63,907 nt of DNA from Nitrospinota bacterium (GTDB lineage: Bacteria > Nitrospinota_A > UBA7883 > JACRGQ01), in NCBI GenBank assembly GCA_016217735.1, contig JACRGQ010000043.1, positions 1-63,907 on the forward strand, read 5' to 3'. A model generated the notes under the pieces. The model was not told the DNA's origin. It searched no databases and saw only the letters and a program-made list of their open reading frames with translations. Each line of letters starts with the position of its first letter. The first letter of the stretch is position 1. The position numbers and the translations under genes are program-made. Of the stretch, positions 49,787 through 58,289 are shown one piece after another.

Positions 49787-51877
49787 CTATGCGAAATCGC
49801 CGGTGACGGTGGCGACGGAGTGGTAGAGGATGTCGGCCATCTTCTTCAGCTCGCCCTGCGTGCTGCTTAAAATCGGGAAGAGCACCATGATGTCGCCCAG
49901 CGGGCGGACGATCAGCCCCTGCCGCCGCGCCTCCATAGCCACCGCGTGGCCGGTGCGCAGGTGCGGGGCGAACGGTTCGCGCGTTTCGCGGTTTTTCACC
50001 AGTTCGATCCCGACGATCATCCCCTTGTGGCGGACGTCCCCCACATGCGGCAGGTTCTCGAATTTCACCAGTTCGTCCAGCAACTGAAGGCTCCGCGCCT
50101 CCACTTGCGCCAGCACCTTCTTTTGCCGGAACATCTTCAAACTTTCCAGCGCCACCGCGCAGGCCGGCGGATGGCCGGTGAAGGTGTGGCCGTGGAAAAA
50201 GGTTTTCTTCTCCTCATAGCCGCCCAAAAACGCCTCGTACACCTTTTCGCTGGCCATCGTGGCGGCCAGCGGCAGCACCCCCGCCGCGAGGCTTTTCGAG
50301 AGCGCCATCAGATCCGGCTGCACCTCTTCATGCTCGCAGGCGAACATCCGCCCGGTGCGGCCGAAACCGACCGCCACCTCGTCCGCTATCATCAGGATGC
50401 CGAATCGGTCGCACACCTCGCGCGCTTTTTTCAGGTAGCCGTGCGGGGCGGTGATGACGCCGCCGGGACACTGCACAATCGGCTCGATGATGAGCGCGGC
50501 GATCTTTTCGTGGTGCATCTCGGCCATCCGCTCCAGTTCCGACGCGCAGGCGAGCGCGCAGTCCGGATACGTCTTGCCCAGCGGGCAGCGGTAGCAGTGC
50601 GGCGCGGGGGCGAAAAAAACATCCGCCAATAGCGGCCCAAACACGCGGCGGTAGAGATCGACCCCGCCCACCGCGACGGCCCCCAGCGTATCGCCGTGGT
50701 AGGCGCCGCCGATTGCCAAAAACTTGGTCTTCTTCGATTTCTTTCCCAGCGTGTTGCGGAAATACTGCACCGACATTTTCAGCGCCACCTCAACCGCGGT
50801 GGAGCCGTTGTCGCTGTAAAACACGCGCGTGAGATTATGCGGCGTGATCTCAGTCAGCCGCTGGGCCAGCTCTATGGCGGGCCGGTTGGAAAGTCCCAAA
50901 AAAGTGGCGTGATCCAGCCGGGCCGCCTGCTTGGCCAATGCGCGGGTAAGGCGCGGGTGGCCGTGGCCGTGTACGTTCACCCAGTAGCTGGAATGCCCGT
51001 CGTAATACCCCTCGCCTTCCAGGTCGGCGAGCCGGACGCCGTTGCCGCGGCTGACGATGAGCACCGGTTCCTTTTCCCACTCGCGCATCTGGGTGAACGG
51101 ATGCCAGACGTGCTGGCGGTCCATCCGCTCCAGCCGCTGCTGGAGCAGGGAGGCGTTTTCCCGGTCGATGTATTCCACCAGCTTCGCGCCATCGAAACAG
51201 TTTGCCGCGGCGCGGCGCAGTTCGAGGTAATCGGGAATCTTGCGCGCCAGCCCCTTGCAGTAGGGGAGCACGCCCCACACCGGAACATTGCAGTTCTTCT
51301 CAAGAAATTTCAGGTCGACCGGCGGGTTGTCTTTCGGGTCGGTCTCCACCGCCACGATGCCGGCGATTTCCACGCCGTAGGTTTCGGCGGCCAGCACGGT
51401 GGCGAGCGTCTGGTGGATCATCCCCAACTTTGTGCTGGTGACGATCACGGCGGGAATGTTGAGCATCTTGATGACATCGGCCCAAAACAGTTCGTCGGTG
51501 AGCGGGGTCATAAGCCCCCCCGCCCCTTCCACGACCACCATGTTGCGCTGTCCGGAAAGGGCGCGGAACGCGTTGACGATCCTGGCCGGTTCGATGCGGC
51601 GGTTTTCGGCCAGCGCCGCGTGATAGGGGGAAAGCGGCAGCGAAAAGGCGTAGGGCATGGCGAGGTCGTCCTTGTCGCTCGTGCCGGCCATGATGCGCAT
51701 GAAGTCGAGGTCGGGCGAAACGGCTTTCTCCCCCCGCACCGGAGCGCCGGTCTGAACCGGCTTCATCACCGCCACGTCGTACCACTCTTCCGCCAGCAGG
51801 TGCGCCAGCGCGCCGGCCACCACGGTCTTGCCGACGCCGGTGCCGGTGCCGGTGATGAACAGCCCCTTATGCTTCAT
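49787..51877 (-). CDS. bioDA: BioD-BioA fusion: dethiobiotin synthetase / DAPA aminotransferase
   Basis: One 696-residue frame joins two consecutive biotin enzymes. Residues 1-225 are BioD: P-loop TGTGTGVGKTVV, KPVQTGAP, and VVVEGAGGLMTPL. Residues about 255-696 are BioA: WHPFTQMREWEKEP, the SSYWVNVHGHGHPRL segment, AYHGDTLGAVAVGG, DEVAVGFGRTGRMFA, and the PLP lysine in LMALSKSLAAGVLPLAA. The product of BioA is the substrate of BioD, so the fusion may channel DAPA. The same D-A order exists in plant and fungal BIO3-BIO1. ATGA-coupled to bioC. Confidence 0.94.
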   Translation of the reverse strand: MKHKGLFITGTGTGVGKTVVAGALAHLLAEEWYDVAVMKPVQTGAPVRGEKAVSPDLDFMRIMAGTSDKDDLAMPYAFSLPLSPYHAALAENRRIEPARIVNAFRALSGQRNMVVVEGAGGLMTPLTDELFWADVIKMLNIPAVIVTSTKLGMIHQTLATVLAAETYGVEIAGIVAVETDPKDNPPVDLKFLEKNCNVPVWGVLPYCKGLARKIPDYLELRRAAANCFDGAKLVEYIDRENASLLQQRLERMDRQHVWHPFTQMREWEKEPVLIVSRGNGVRLADLEGEGYYDGHSSYWVNVHGHGHPRLTRALAKQAARLDHATFLGLSNRPAIELAQRLTEITPHNLTRVFYSDNGSTAVEVALKMSVQYFRNTLGKKSKKTKFLAIGGAYHGDTLGAVAVGGVDLYRRVFGPLLADVFFAPAPHCYRCPLGKTYPDCALACASELERMAEMHHEKIAALIIEPIVQCPGGVITAPHGYLKKAREVCDRFGILMIADEVAVGFGRTGRMFACEHEEVQPDLMALSKSLAAGVLPLAATMASEKVYEAFLGGYEEKKTFFHGHTFTGHPPACAVALESLKMFRQKKVLAQVEARSLQLLDELVKFENLPHVGDVRHKGMIVGIELVKNRETREPFAPHLRTGHAVAMEARRQGLIVRPLGDIMVLFPILSSTQGELKKMADILYHSVATVTGDFA

Positions 51878-52647
51878 GCGCGCTCCCCTTCAAAATAGGC
51901 TATTTCCCACGTTGCCGTGATACCGCCGCCGGCCGCCGGATAATAGCGGCGTGTTTTTGCCAGGATGTCGCGGCGCGGCGCGTTTTCGGGCCGGCCGGCC
52001 GCGGCGGCGCCGGTTCCCTTGAGCGCGGCGAAAAGTTCGTCCACGCCGGCGTACCGCCGCACGGCGGTTTCGCTGTTCCAGCGTATACGGCGGAAGCCCT
52101 CGCATTCCATAAGCTGTGCCAGCCGGGCGGGAGCGGCAAGCGGCAAAAAATTCGCCGGGCGGCCGGTACACTCCATGCAAGCGGCGGCATATGCTTCGCG
52201 CAATTCCGCCAGCGTCCCCTCCGCCAGCGTGGCGAAAAAAAGCCGCCCGCCGGGGCGCAGCACGCGGGCGGTGGCGCCGAAAAATCCGGGTTCGGCGGCG
52301 GCCCACTGGAATGCGAGCGATGAAACCGCCGCGTCGAACGTTCCATCGCGGAACGGCAGACGTGCCGCGTCGGCCACCGCCACCGCCCGTATCCCCGCAT
52401 TGCGCGTTTCGCGCGCCATCGGCAAGGCGATGTCGATGGCACAGACACGGGCGGCGGACCAGCGGTTCAACGCATCGAGCGACGTGAAGCCGGTGCCGCA
52501 GCCTATGTCGAGAACGCGGCACGGCGCCTCCGGCATTTGGGCAAATTCGGCCACCAAGCGGCGCGATACCTCTTTTTGCAGCGCGGCGTGGCGCGCATAG
52601 GTCCGCGCGCCGCGGGCAAAGGATTTTTTTATGCGTGCCGGAATCAT
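51874..52647 (-). CDS. bioC: malonyl-ACP O-methyltransferase BioC
   Basis: BioC methylates malonyl-ACP so it can enter fatty acid synthesis as a pimelate primer. The N-terminal IKKSFARGARTYARHAALQKEVSRRL and motif I RVLDIGCGTGFTSLDAL identify it, with the FDAAVSSLAFQWAAAEPGF segment typical of BioC. 257 residues. It overlaps bioH upstream and bioDA downstream by 4 nt each. bioF and bioB are not in the window. Confidence 0.92.
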   Translation of the reverse strand: MIPARIKKSFARGARTYARHAALQKEVSRRLVAEFAQMPEAPCRVLDIGCGTGFTSLDALNRWSAARVCAIDIALPMARETRNAGIRAVAVADAARLPFRDGTFDAAVSSLAFQWAAAEPGFFGATARVLRPGGRLFFATLAEGTLAELREAYAAACMECTGRPANFLPLAAPARLAQLMECEGFRRIRWNSETAVRRYAGVDELFAALKGTGAAAAGRPENAPRRDILAKTRRYYPAAGGGITATWEIAYFEGERA

Positions 52648-53423
52648 TCCAAAAATGTCTCCAACACGCGGTTAAAAAGTTCCGGGCGGGTAAGAAACGG
52701 CGCGTGGCCGCAACCCGGAATAAGAACGATATTCGCGCGTGGCGCCAGAAACCCCGACCATACCCCCGTTACCTCCACCGGAATGATTCTATCATCCCGC
52801 CCGTGGACTATCAAAGACGGAACGGCGATCCGCCGCAGTTCTTCGCGGATGTCGGACACGTGCAAATCATCCAGCAAGGCGAGCGCCGATGCGCGATCCG
52901 GCGCGTGGACGAAAAAAAGCTCCTTGATAACCGCTTCCTCCTCCGGCGAAATGGCTTCCCCGCCGGCAAAGAACGTGAGAATGAAGCCGCGCAAAACGTT
53001 TTCGAAATCGGCGCGCATCTGACGGGCGAACCATTTCGATTTGGCGGCGGGAACACCCCACCGGTCATCTTTCGACGGCGCGGTAAAACAGGGGGTGCCG
53101 GAAACAAGCGCCAGCTTCGCCACCCGCGCGGGGTTCAACAGGGCCGCATGGCACGCAACCTGAGCGCCAAGCGACCAGCCGATGAGCACCGCCCCTTCCA
53201 GCTTTTCTTCGTCGAGAAAGCGGGCCAGCTCTTCCCCGCAGCGGCGGATGGTGATCGGGCCTTCCAGCGGCGCGCTCAACCCGTGACCGGGAAGATCCAC
53301 GGCGAAAACGCGGTGGGTGCCGCCAAAATGATCGAACTGCTTTTGCCAGACCGCGCCGCTCATCGCCCAGCCGTGGACGAAAACAAGCGGAGTCCCCTGT
53401 TCACCGCCGCGCCGGACGTTCAT
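52644..53423 (-). CDS. bioH: pimeloyl-ACP methyl ester carboxylesterase BioH-type hydrolase
   Basis: An alpha/beta hydrolase with the triad Ser in IGWSLGAQV, Asp in VHGRDDRIIP and His in PGCGHAPFL; the oxyanion HG lies in FVHGWAMSG. BioH removes the methyl group added by BioC. Sequence alone would allow other esterases, but ATGA coupling to bioC makes BioH the clear choice. 259 residues, normal length. Confidence 0.88.
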   Translation of the reverse strand: MNVRRGGEQGTPLVFVHGWAMSGAVWQKQFDHFGGTHRVFAVDLPGHGLSAPLEGPITIRRCGEELARFLDEEKLEGAVLIGWSLGAQVACHAALLNPARVAKLALVSGTPCFTAPSKDDRWGVPAAKSKWFARQMRADFENVLRGFILTFFAGGEAISPEEEAVIKELFFVHAPDRASALALLDDLHVSDIREELRRIAVPSLIVHGRDDRIIPVEVTGVWSGFLAPRANIVLIPGCGHAPFLTRPELFNRVLETFLE

Positions 53424-53448
53424 CCCGGATTACTCACAGCGTAGCGGT

Positions 53449-53919
53449 TCATTTGTTTATTTTGTACTGGCGCTCCGTTTCCCGGTCGAGCGCTTTATTC
53501 TTCAGCGTTTCGCGCTTGTCGTGCATCTTTTTTCCGCGGCCGAGGCCGAGCTCCACCTTCGCATAGTGCTGCTTGAAATAAATTTTCAGCGGCAGGAGCG
53601 TAAGCCCTTTCTCCTGCGTCTTTTCGATGAGCTTCACCATCTGCGCCCTGTGCAGCAACAGTTTGCGGGGGCGGGTCGGTTCGTGATTTTGCACATTGCC
53701 GTGGGAATATTCGCTGATGTGCAGCTTTTCCAGATAGAGCTCGCCGCGCCGCTCGCTGGCGTAGGCGTCCGCCATCTGAACGTTCCCCTCGCGCAACGCC
53801 TTCACCTCGGTTCCTTGCAGGACGAGGCCCGCCTCGACGGTCTCCATGATTTCATAGTTGTGGTACGCCTTGCGGTTCGTCGCCACAATCTTTATCCCGC
53901 CGGTGTCTTTTTGCTTCAT
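53449..53919 (-). CDS. smpB: SsrA-binding protein SmpB
   Basis: SmpB delivers tmRNA to stalled ribosomes. NRKAYHNYEIMETVEAGLVLQGTEVKALREG, LHISEYSHGN, RPRKLLLHRAQM, and the basic C-terminal tail (GRGKKMHDKRETLKNKALDRE) are diagnostic. 156 residues. A TAGAAT -10 ends 6 nt before the ATG and there is no Shine-Dalgarno, so the transcript should be leaderless. The tmRNA gene was not found nearby. Confidence 0.96.
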   Translation of the reverse strand: MKQKDTGGIKIVATNRKAYHNYEIMETVEAGLVLQGTEVKALREGNVQMADAYASERRGELYLEKLHISEYSHGNVQNHEPTRPRKLLLHRAQMVKLIEKTQEKGLTLLPLKIYFKQHYAKVELGLGRGKKMHDKRETLKNKALDRETERQYKINK

Positions 53920-53925
53920 ACGGCA

Positions 53926-53931
53926 ATTCTA
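53926..53931 (-). promoter_or_regulatory. -10 element of smpB, leaderless arrangement
   Basis: TAGAAT on the minus strand, 6 nt before the smpB ATG; weak -35. Confidence 0.5.
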
Positions 53932-53978
53932 TCCGGTTTATAAGAATTAAGGGGGTATGGGAGGGAGGGAAAAAACGG

Positions 53979-55067
53979 TTAAGGCTTTTCGTACGGAAGG
54001 ACTTTGGCCTTGGCGTGTTCTTTCCGGCCGAATTCGGCGGCGGCGGCATCCGCCTCTTCCTGCGTGGCGTAGGCGCCCGCCATCACCCGGTACCAGGTGT
54101 TTTTGGTTGTCACCGTTTTCAGGTAATAGGCCTGATAGCCGCTCTTTTTGAGGGCGGCAACGCGGCTCTTCGCGTCGGCCTCGCTCGCCACCGTTTCAGC
54201 CAAAAGGGCGAACTTCGGCTCGGCCGCTTCCGGGGCGGCGGCGGGGGCCGGTTTCGCGGGGGCTTCGGCCGTCACCGGGGCGGCGGCGCCAGGCTCAATG
54301 GCATCGGGCTTTGCGTCGGGAGAGGGTTCAACCGCAACGGTCATGGGCCGCAAAGTATCGGGTAACCTGGTTCTGAATGACGATGGCCCCGGCTTGTTTT
54401 CCAGTTTTCCGGCCTTGGTATCCTGAACCGGCGCTTCGCCGGTTTCCTTGGGTTCTTTGCGCGGCTCGGCCTTGGGGGCGGCATTTACCTTCTTAACGTC
54501 CAGTTGCTTCTTAAGCGGCTCCGGCGTTTTGCGGTGAATGGCATGCACCCTCTTTTTCTTCGGCTTTTCGCGCTTGGCTTTTTTCTCTTTTTTCGGCTCG
54601 GCGCTTTTTTCTTCTATCGCGGGAGACGGCTTTGGAGCGGTCTTTTCAACGATGGCGCCGGGGGCGGGAGCCGGCGCGGCGGCCTTGGGCTGCGCGGCGG
54701 GGACCGGCGCCGCGGGAACCGGTTGTGGAGCGGCTTCAGGTTTCTTTTCAGCCTTATGTTCGGCTTTCTGCTTCAGCTCTTCTTCGGGGGTCAACGGCAC
54801 CTGCTTCGGCAGGGTTCCTTCCAGCTTGCTTAATTCTTCCTTCTTGGCCCCATCGGGGAGCGGCATCTCCGTCGCCTGTTCGGCGGGCGGGGCTTCCACC
54901 GCCGCCTGCTCCTCCACCTGGGCGTCGTTCTTTTTCGTCAGAAATCCAACCGCCAAAGCCAACACCACGATGGCGGCAATGCTGCCGATTATGACGGTGA
55001 GCTGCGTTTTGGAAAAATTGAGTTTATCGGGATTTTGATCCTGATCGTCGTTCTTTTTGGCTGCCAT
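53979..55067 (-). CDS. membrane-anchored SPOR-domain protein
   Basis: A 362-residue protein: a charged cytoplasmic start, one membrane helix (LTVIIGSIAAIVVLALAVGFLT), a long Pro/Ala/Lys/Glu periplasmic spacer, and a C-terminal SPOR domain of about 75 residues (FALLAETVASEADAKSRVAALKKSGYQAYYL...YRVMAGAYATQEEADAAAAEFG). SPOR domains bind glycan strands lacking stem peptides at division sites. It lies between argS and smpB. A TAGAAT lies 9 nt before the ATG. Confidence 0.85.
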   Translation of the reverse strand: MAAKKNDDQDQNPDKLNFSKTQLTVIIGSIAAIVVLALAVGFLTKKNDAQVEEQAAVEAPPAEQATEMPLPDGAKKEELSKLEGTLPKQVPLTPEEELKQKAEHKAEKKPEAAPQPVPAAPVPAAQPKAAAPAPAPGAIVEKTAPKPSPAIEEKSAEPKKEKKAKREKPKKKRVHAIHRKTPEPLKKQLDVKKVNAAPKAEPRKEPKETGEAPVQDTKAGKLENKPGPSSFRTRLPDTLRPMTVAVEPSPDAKPDAIEPGAAAPVTAEAPAKPAPAAAPEAAEPKFALLAETVASEADAKSRVAALKKSGYQAYYLKTVTTKNTWYRVMAGAYATQEEADAAAAEFGRKEHAKAKVLPYEKP

Positions 55068-55100
55068 ATTTCGGCTATTCTAGCCTAAATTTCTTGGAAG

Positions 55101-56756
55101 TTACATCTTTTCGGGGGCGGAAACCCCCAACAGTTCAAGGCCGTTTTTCAAAACCGTCCGGACGCGCGCCGCCAGAGCCAGCCGCGCGGCGGTGAGCGGA
55201 ATGTCGTCCGACAACACCCGGTTAACGGTGTAATACTTGTGCCAAACCCCCGCCAACTCCGTCAGGTAGTGGGTTGTGGCGTGCGGGGCCAGCCCCTTGG
55301 CGGCGTCTTCCACCATCGCCGGGAAGAAGAGCGCTTTCTTAATTACCCGCAGATCGTCCTCGTGATTGAGCAACGCCCAATCGGGCGCGGCGGGAAACGG
55401 CTCGATGCCGCGCTCCGCCGCCGTTTTGAATATGTTGCTTATCCGCGCGTGCGCGTACTGCACATAGTAGACCGGGTTTTCGTTGCTCTGGCTCTTGGCC
55501 AGATCAACATCGAACTCAAGCTGCGCGTCGTAGCCGCGGGTGAGGAACGTGAAGCGGCAGGCGTCCACCCCCACCTCGTCCACCACCTCCTTCAATTCGG
55601 TGAACTTGCCGGAGCGGGTGGACATGGCGACAAGCTCGCCCCCTTTTTTGAGCGAGACGATCTGGATGAGCAGCGGCTGGAACGAGGCGGGATTTTTTCC
55701 CAGCGCCTTCGCGGCGGCCTTCATCCGCGCCACATAGCCGTGGTGGTCGGCCCCCCAGATGTCGATCAGGCGCGTGAAACCGCGCTCATATTTATCGTCG
55801 TGATAGGCGATGTCCGCCGCGAGATAGGTGGTGATGCCGTTGGCCCGCCTCACCACGCGGTCCTTTTCGTCCCCCGCCAGTTCGATGGTCTTCAGCCAAA
55901 GCGCCCCGTCCTTTTCGTAGATGGCCCCGTGCTGTTGCAGATGCGCGATGGTTGTTTCCACGGCGCCGGATTCGTGAAAGCTTTTCTCGCTGGCCCAGTT
56001 ATCGAAGTTCACCCGGAATTTCTTCAGGTCTTCTTTTATGTCGCCGAGGATTTTATCGGCGGTGCAGGCGGTGAAAAAAGGAAGCGACTCGGCGTCGCCC
56101 TGCTTCAAAAACCTGTCGCCGTGCGCGTCCTTTATCTCCTGCGCGATATCGCGGATGTAAAGGCCCTGGTAACTGTTTTCCAGCAGGGCATCGTCCCGGC
56201 CGAAAAGCTGCTTGTAGCGGATCAGCGTGCTGCGCCCGAGGTTTTCCATCTGGAGGCCGGTGTCGTTGGTGTAATACTCGGCGGTGACGTCGTACCCCGC
56301 CTTTTTCAGCAGGCGGGCCAGCGCATCGCCCACCGCCGCGCCCCGCCCGTGGCCGATGTGCAACGGGCCGGTCGGGTTGGCGCTGACGAATTCCACCAGC
56401 ACCTTTTCGCCGGGAACGGGCGGGAGCGTGCCGAAATCGGAATTGTCGGCGGGGATTCTTGCAAACTCCTCCAGCCACTTTTCCGGCTTCACCGTCATAT
56501 TGATGAAGCCCGGCCCGGCAATGCTGACGCTGGCGAACAGCGGATGCCCTTTCAGCGCGGCGGCCAACTCTTCGGCTATTTTGCGCGGGTTGCTTTTCAG
56601 CGGTTTCGTCATGACCATCGCGGCGTTGGTGGAAAAATCGCCGAATTTTTCTTCGGGTATCTCGATGGCGATGGGCGGCAATTCCCCGCCAAACCCGGCT
56701 TTTTGGGCCACCGGGGCAAGCGCTTCCATCACCGCGTCGCGTACAGCTTTTCTCAT
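55101..56756 (-). CDS. argS: arginyl-tRNA synthetase
   Basis: A class I synthetase with the N-terminal Add-1 domain, the HIGH-type motif in SANPTGPLHIGHGRG, the KMSKS equivalent in VAMSTRSGKF and the C-terminal DALR anticodon domain (QYAHARISNIFK ... LLGVSAPEKM). 551 residues, full length. The ATG at 56756 is preferred to an upstream ATG in repeat DNA. A promoter-like TTGCCT-17-GATAAT ends 9 nt before this ATG and no Shine-Dalgarno is visible. Confidence 0.96.
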   Translation of the reverse strand: MRKAVRDAVMEALAPVAQKAGFGGELPPIAIEIPEEKFGDFSTNAAMVMTKPLKSNPRKIAEELAAALKGHPLFASVSIAGPGFINMTVKPEKWLEEFARIPADNSDFGTLPPVPGEKVLVEFVSANPTGPLHIGHGRGAAVGDALARLLKKAGYDVTAEYYTNDTGLQMENLGRSTLIRYKQLFGRDDALLENSYQGLYIRDIAQEIKDAHGDRFLKQGDAESLPFFTACTADKILGDIKEDLKKFRVNFDNWASEKSFHESGAVETTIAHLQQHGAIYEKDGALWLKTIELAGDEKDRVVRRANGITTYLAADIAYHDDKYERGFTRLIDIWGADHHGYVARMKAAAKALGKNPASFQPLLIQIVSLKKGGELVAMSTRSGKFTELKEVVDEVGVDACRFTFLTRGYDAQLEFDVDLAKSQSNENPVYYVQYAHARISNIFKTAAERGIEPFPAAPDWALLNHEDDLRVIKKALFFPAMVEDAAKGLAPHATTHYLTELAGVWHKYYTVNRVLSDDIPLTAARLALAARVRTVLKNGLELLGVSAPEKM

Positions 56757-56828
56757 AGGGTGCCCATTATCGCCAATTTGACAGGTGAAGGCAAAAGATA
56801 CCCTTGCCGGGCCAGCGCGCCAATCCCT

Positions 56829-56867
56829 GTCGGCCCGTTGGGCCGATGACATGCAAGAATGCATGTC
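56829..56867. repeat. family D hairpins upstream of argS
   Basis: Two hairpins share a few bases: GTCGGCCC...GGGCCGATGAC (56829-56850), which resembles 30036-30058, and GACATGCA/TGCATGTC (56848-56867). They lie between the divergent argS and membrane-protein genes. Confidence 0.55.
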
Positions 56868-56900
56868 CTACCTGGGAAAAGGTACAATACGCGGACGATA

Positions 56901-57548
56901 ATGAAAAAATTTATTCCGCTCACGGTATTCGCCGCCGCCTTCGGGCTGGTGGAAGCGGCGGTGGTGGTCTACACCCGATGGCTCTATTACCCCGATGGCT
57001 TCGCTTTCCCGGTGAACGTGCCACCGATGGCGTTCCTTAAAGTGGAGCTATGGCGCGAGCTGGCCACGCTCGCCATGCTTGGCGCGGCGGGCGCGCTGGC
57101 CGGACGCGGCGGCTGGCAAAAATTCTCCTTCTTCATGTGGGCGTTCGGCGTGTGGGATATCTTCTACTATATTTGGCTGAACCTCTTCATCGGCTGGCCC
57201 GCCTCGCTGTTCGACCCGGACATCCTTTTCCTCATCCCGGTAACCTGGTGGGGGCCGGTGCTCTCCCCCTGCATCGTTTCGGTCTCCATGTGCGTGGCCG
57301 CCCTTGTTATCGTGCGGCGCGACGAAGCGGGGCGGACGCCCGTTCTGAAACCGCTCGACGTAATCGGCGTCGCCATCGGCGCGTGCATCATCCTCTACAC
57401 ATATATGGCGGATGCCGCCATCATCACGGCGGGCGAAATGCCGCCGCCATACCGCTGGGGACTTTTTTTGGTCGGCGAAATTTTTGGCGTTGCCGCCTTC
57501 ATCAACATGCTATCGAGAAAGCCGGATGGACGAAGCGCTGCTGGTTGA
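56901..57548 (+). CDS. uncharacterised polytopic membrane protein
   Basis: A 215-residue protein with about six membrane helices. Notable are an early Glu in a helix (AFGLVEAAVVVYTR), WAFGVWDIFYYIWLNLFIGWP, PVTWWGPVLSPC and a Met/Pro loop (ITAGEMPPPYRWG). I do not recognise a family. A TACAAT lies 12 nt before the ATG, so the leader would be about 5 nt and there is no Shine-Dalgarno. It overlaps birA by 23 nt; the pairing may be only positional. Confidence 0.65.
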   Translation: MKKFIPLTVFAAAFGLVEAAVVVYTRWLYYPDGFAFPVNVPPMAFLKVELWRELATLAMLGAAGALAGRGGWQKFSFFMWAFGVWDIFYYIWLNLFIGWPASLFDPDILFLIPVTWWGPVLSPCIVSVSMCVAALVIVRRDEAGRTPVLKPLDVIGVAIGACIILYTYMADAAIITAGEMPPPYRWGLFLVGEIFGVAAFINMLSRKPDGRSAAG

Positions 57549-58284
57549 ACGCCTCCGCGCCGCGCGGTGGCAGGAGATCATCATCCTCGATGAGGTGGAG
57601 AGCACCAACGGCTACGCCCTGCAACTGCTGGCGGAGGGAACGCTGCGCGACGGCGCGGTGATTATCGCCAACCGCCAAACCGCCGGGCGCGGACGCTTCA
57701 AGCGCGCGTGGTTCTCCGATGGCGGGCTGGCGCTCACCGTGACGGTGATAAGCCCGGAACCGCCGCACCGCGTGGGGCCGGTCACGCTCAACGCCGGGGT
57801 TGCGGTGGCGAAGGGGCTTAAAAACGCCACCGGGCGCGATTTTTATCTGAAGTACCCCAACGACGTGATGAGCGAAAAAGAGCACGGCAAGAAAATCGCC
57901 GGGATTTTGGTGGAAATGAAGCCGGCCCAAGGGGGAACGGCGCTCATCGTCGGCATCGGCGTGAATGTGGAACAGGAGCGTTTTCCCGATGAAATAGCGC
58001 CGATGGCATCCAGCCTGCGCCAGCTGGGATGCGGCACGCGGCGCGAGGTGGCGGCGGCGGAAATCCTCAACGCGCTGGAAGCCGACCTCGAACGCCCATT
58101 TTGCGATTTGCGGGAAGAGTGGCTTAATATGGATTGCACCATCGGCCGGCCGGTGCGGATAAAAAACCTCAAGGCGGATGTGGAAGGGATCGCCGCCGGG
58201 CTGGACGGCGACGGCGCGCTGCTGGTGAATACCGCGCGCGGAACCGAACGGATAACCGCCGGCGACGTAATTTTCGGGGAGTAA
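57526..58284 (+). CDS. birA: biotin--[acetyl-CoA-carboxylase] ligase (BirA without HTH)
   Basis: BirA attaches biotin to the carboxyl carrier protein. Catalytic-domain motifs: DEVESTNGYA, the biotinoyl-AMP loop QTAGRGRFKRAW, LKYPNDVM and KKIAGILVEM. A C-terminal SH3-like domain follows (GRPVRIKN...GDGALLVNT). There is no N-terminal winged-helix domain, so it is a monofunctional ligase and not a biotin repressor. It is 2-3 nt-scale coupled to coaX downstream. Confidence 0.94.
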   Translation: MDEALLVERLRAARWQEIIILDEVESTNGYALQLLAEGTLRDGAVIIANRQTAGRGRFKRAWFSDGGLALTVTVISPEPPHRVGPVTLNAGVAVAKGLKNATGRDFYLKYPNDVMSEKEHGKKIAGILVEMKPAQGGTALIVGIGVNVEQERFPDEIAPMASSLRQLGCGTRREVAAAEILNALEADLERPFCDLREEWLNMDCTIGRPVRIKNLKADVEGIAAGLDGDGALLVNTARGTERITAGDVIFGE

Positions 58285-58289
58285 ACAGA

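Noticed and set aside
55239-56849. 536-codon ORF opposite argS
   Set aside because: Antisense shadow of argS; composition skewed to Arg, His, Gly and Val.
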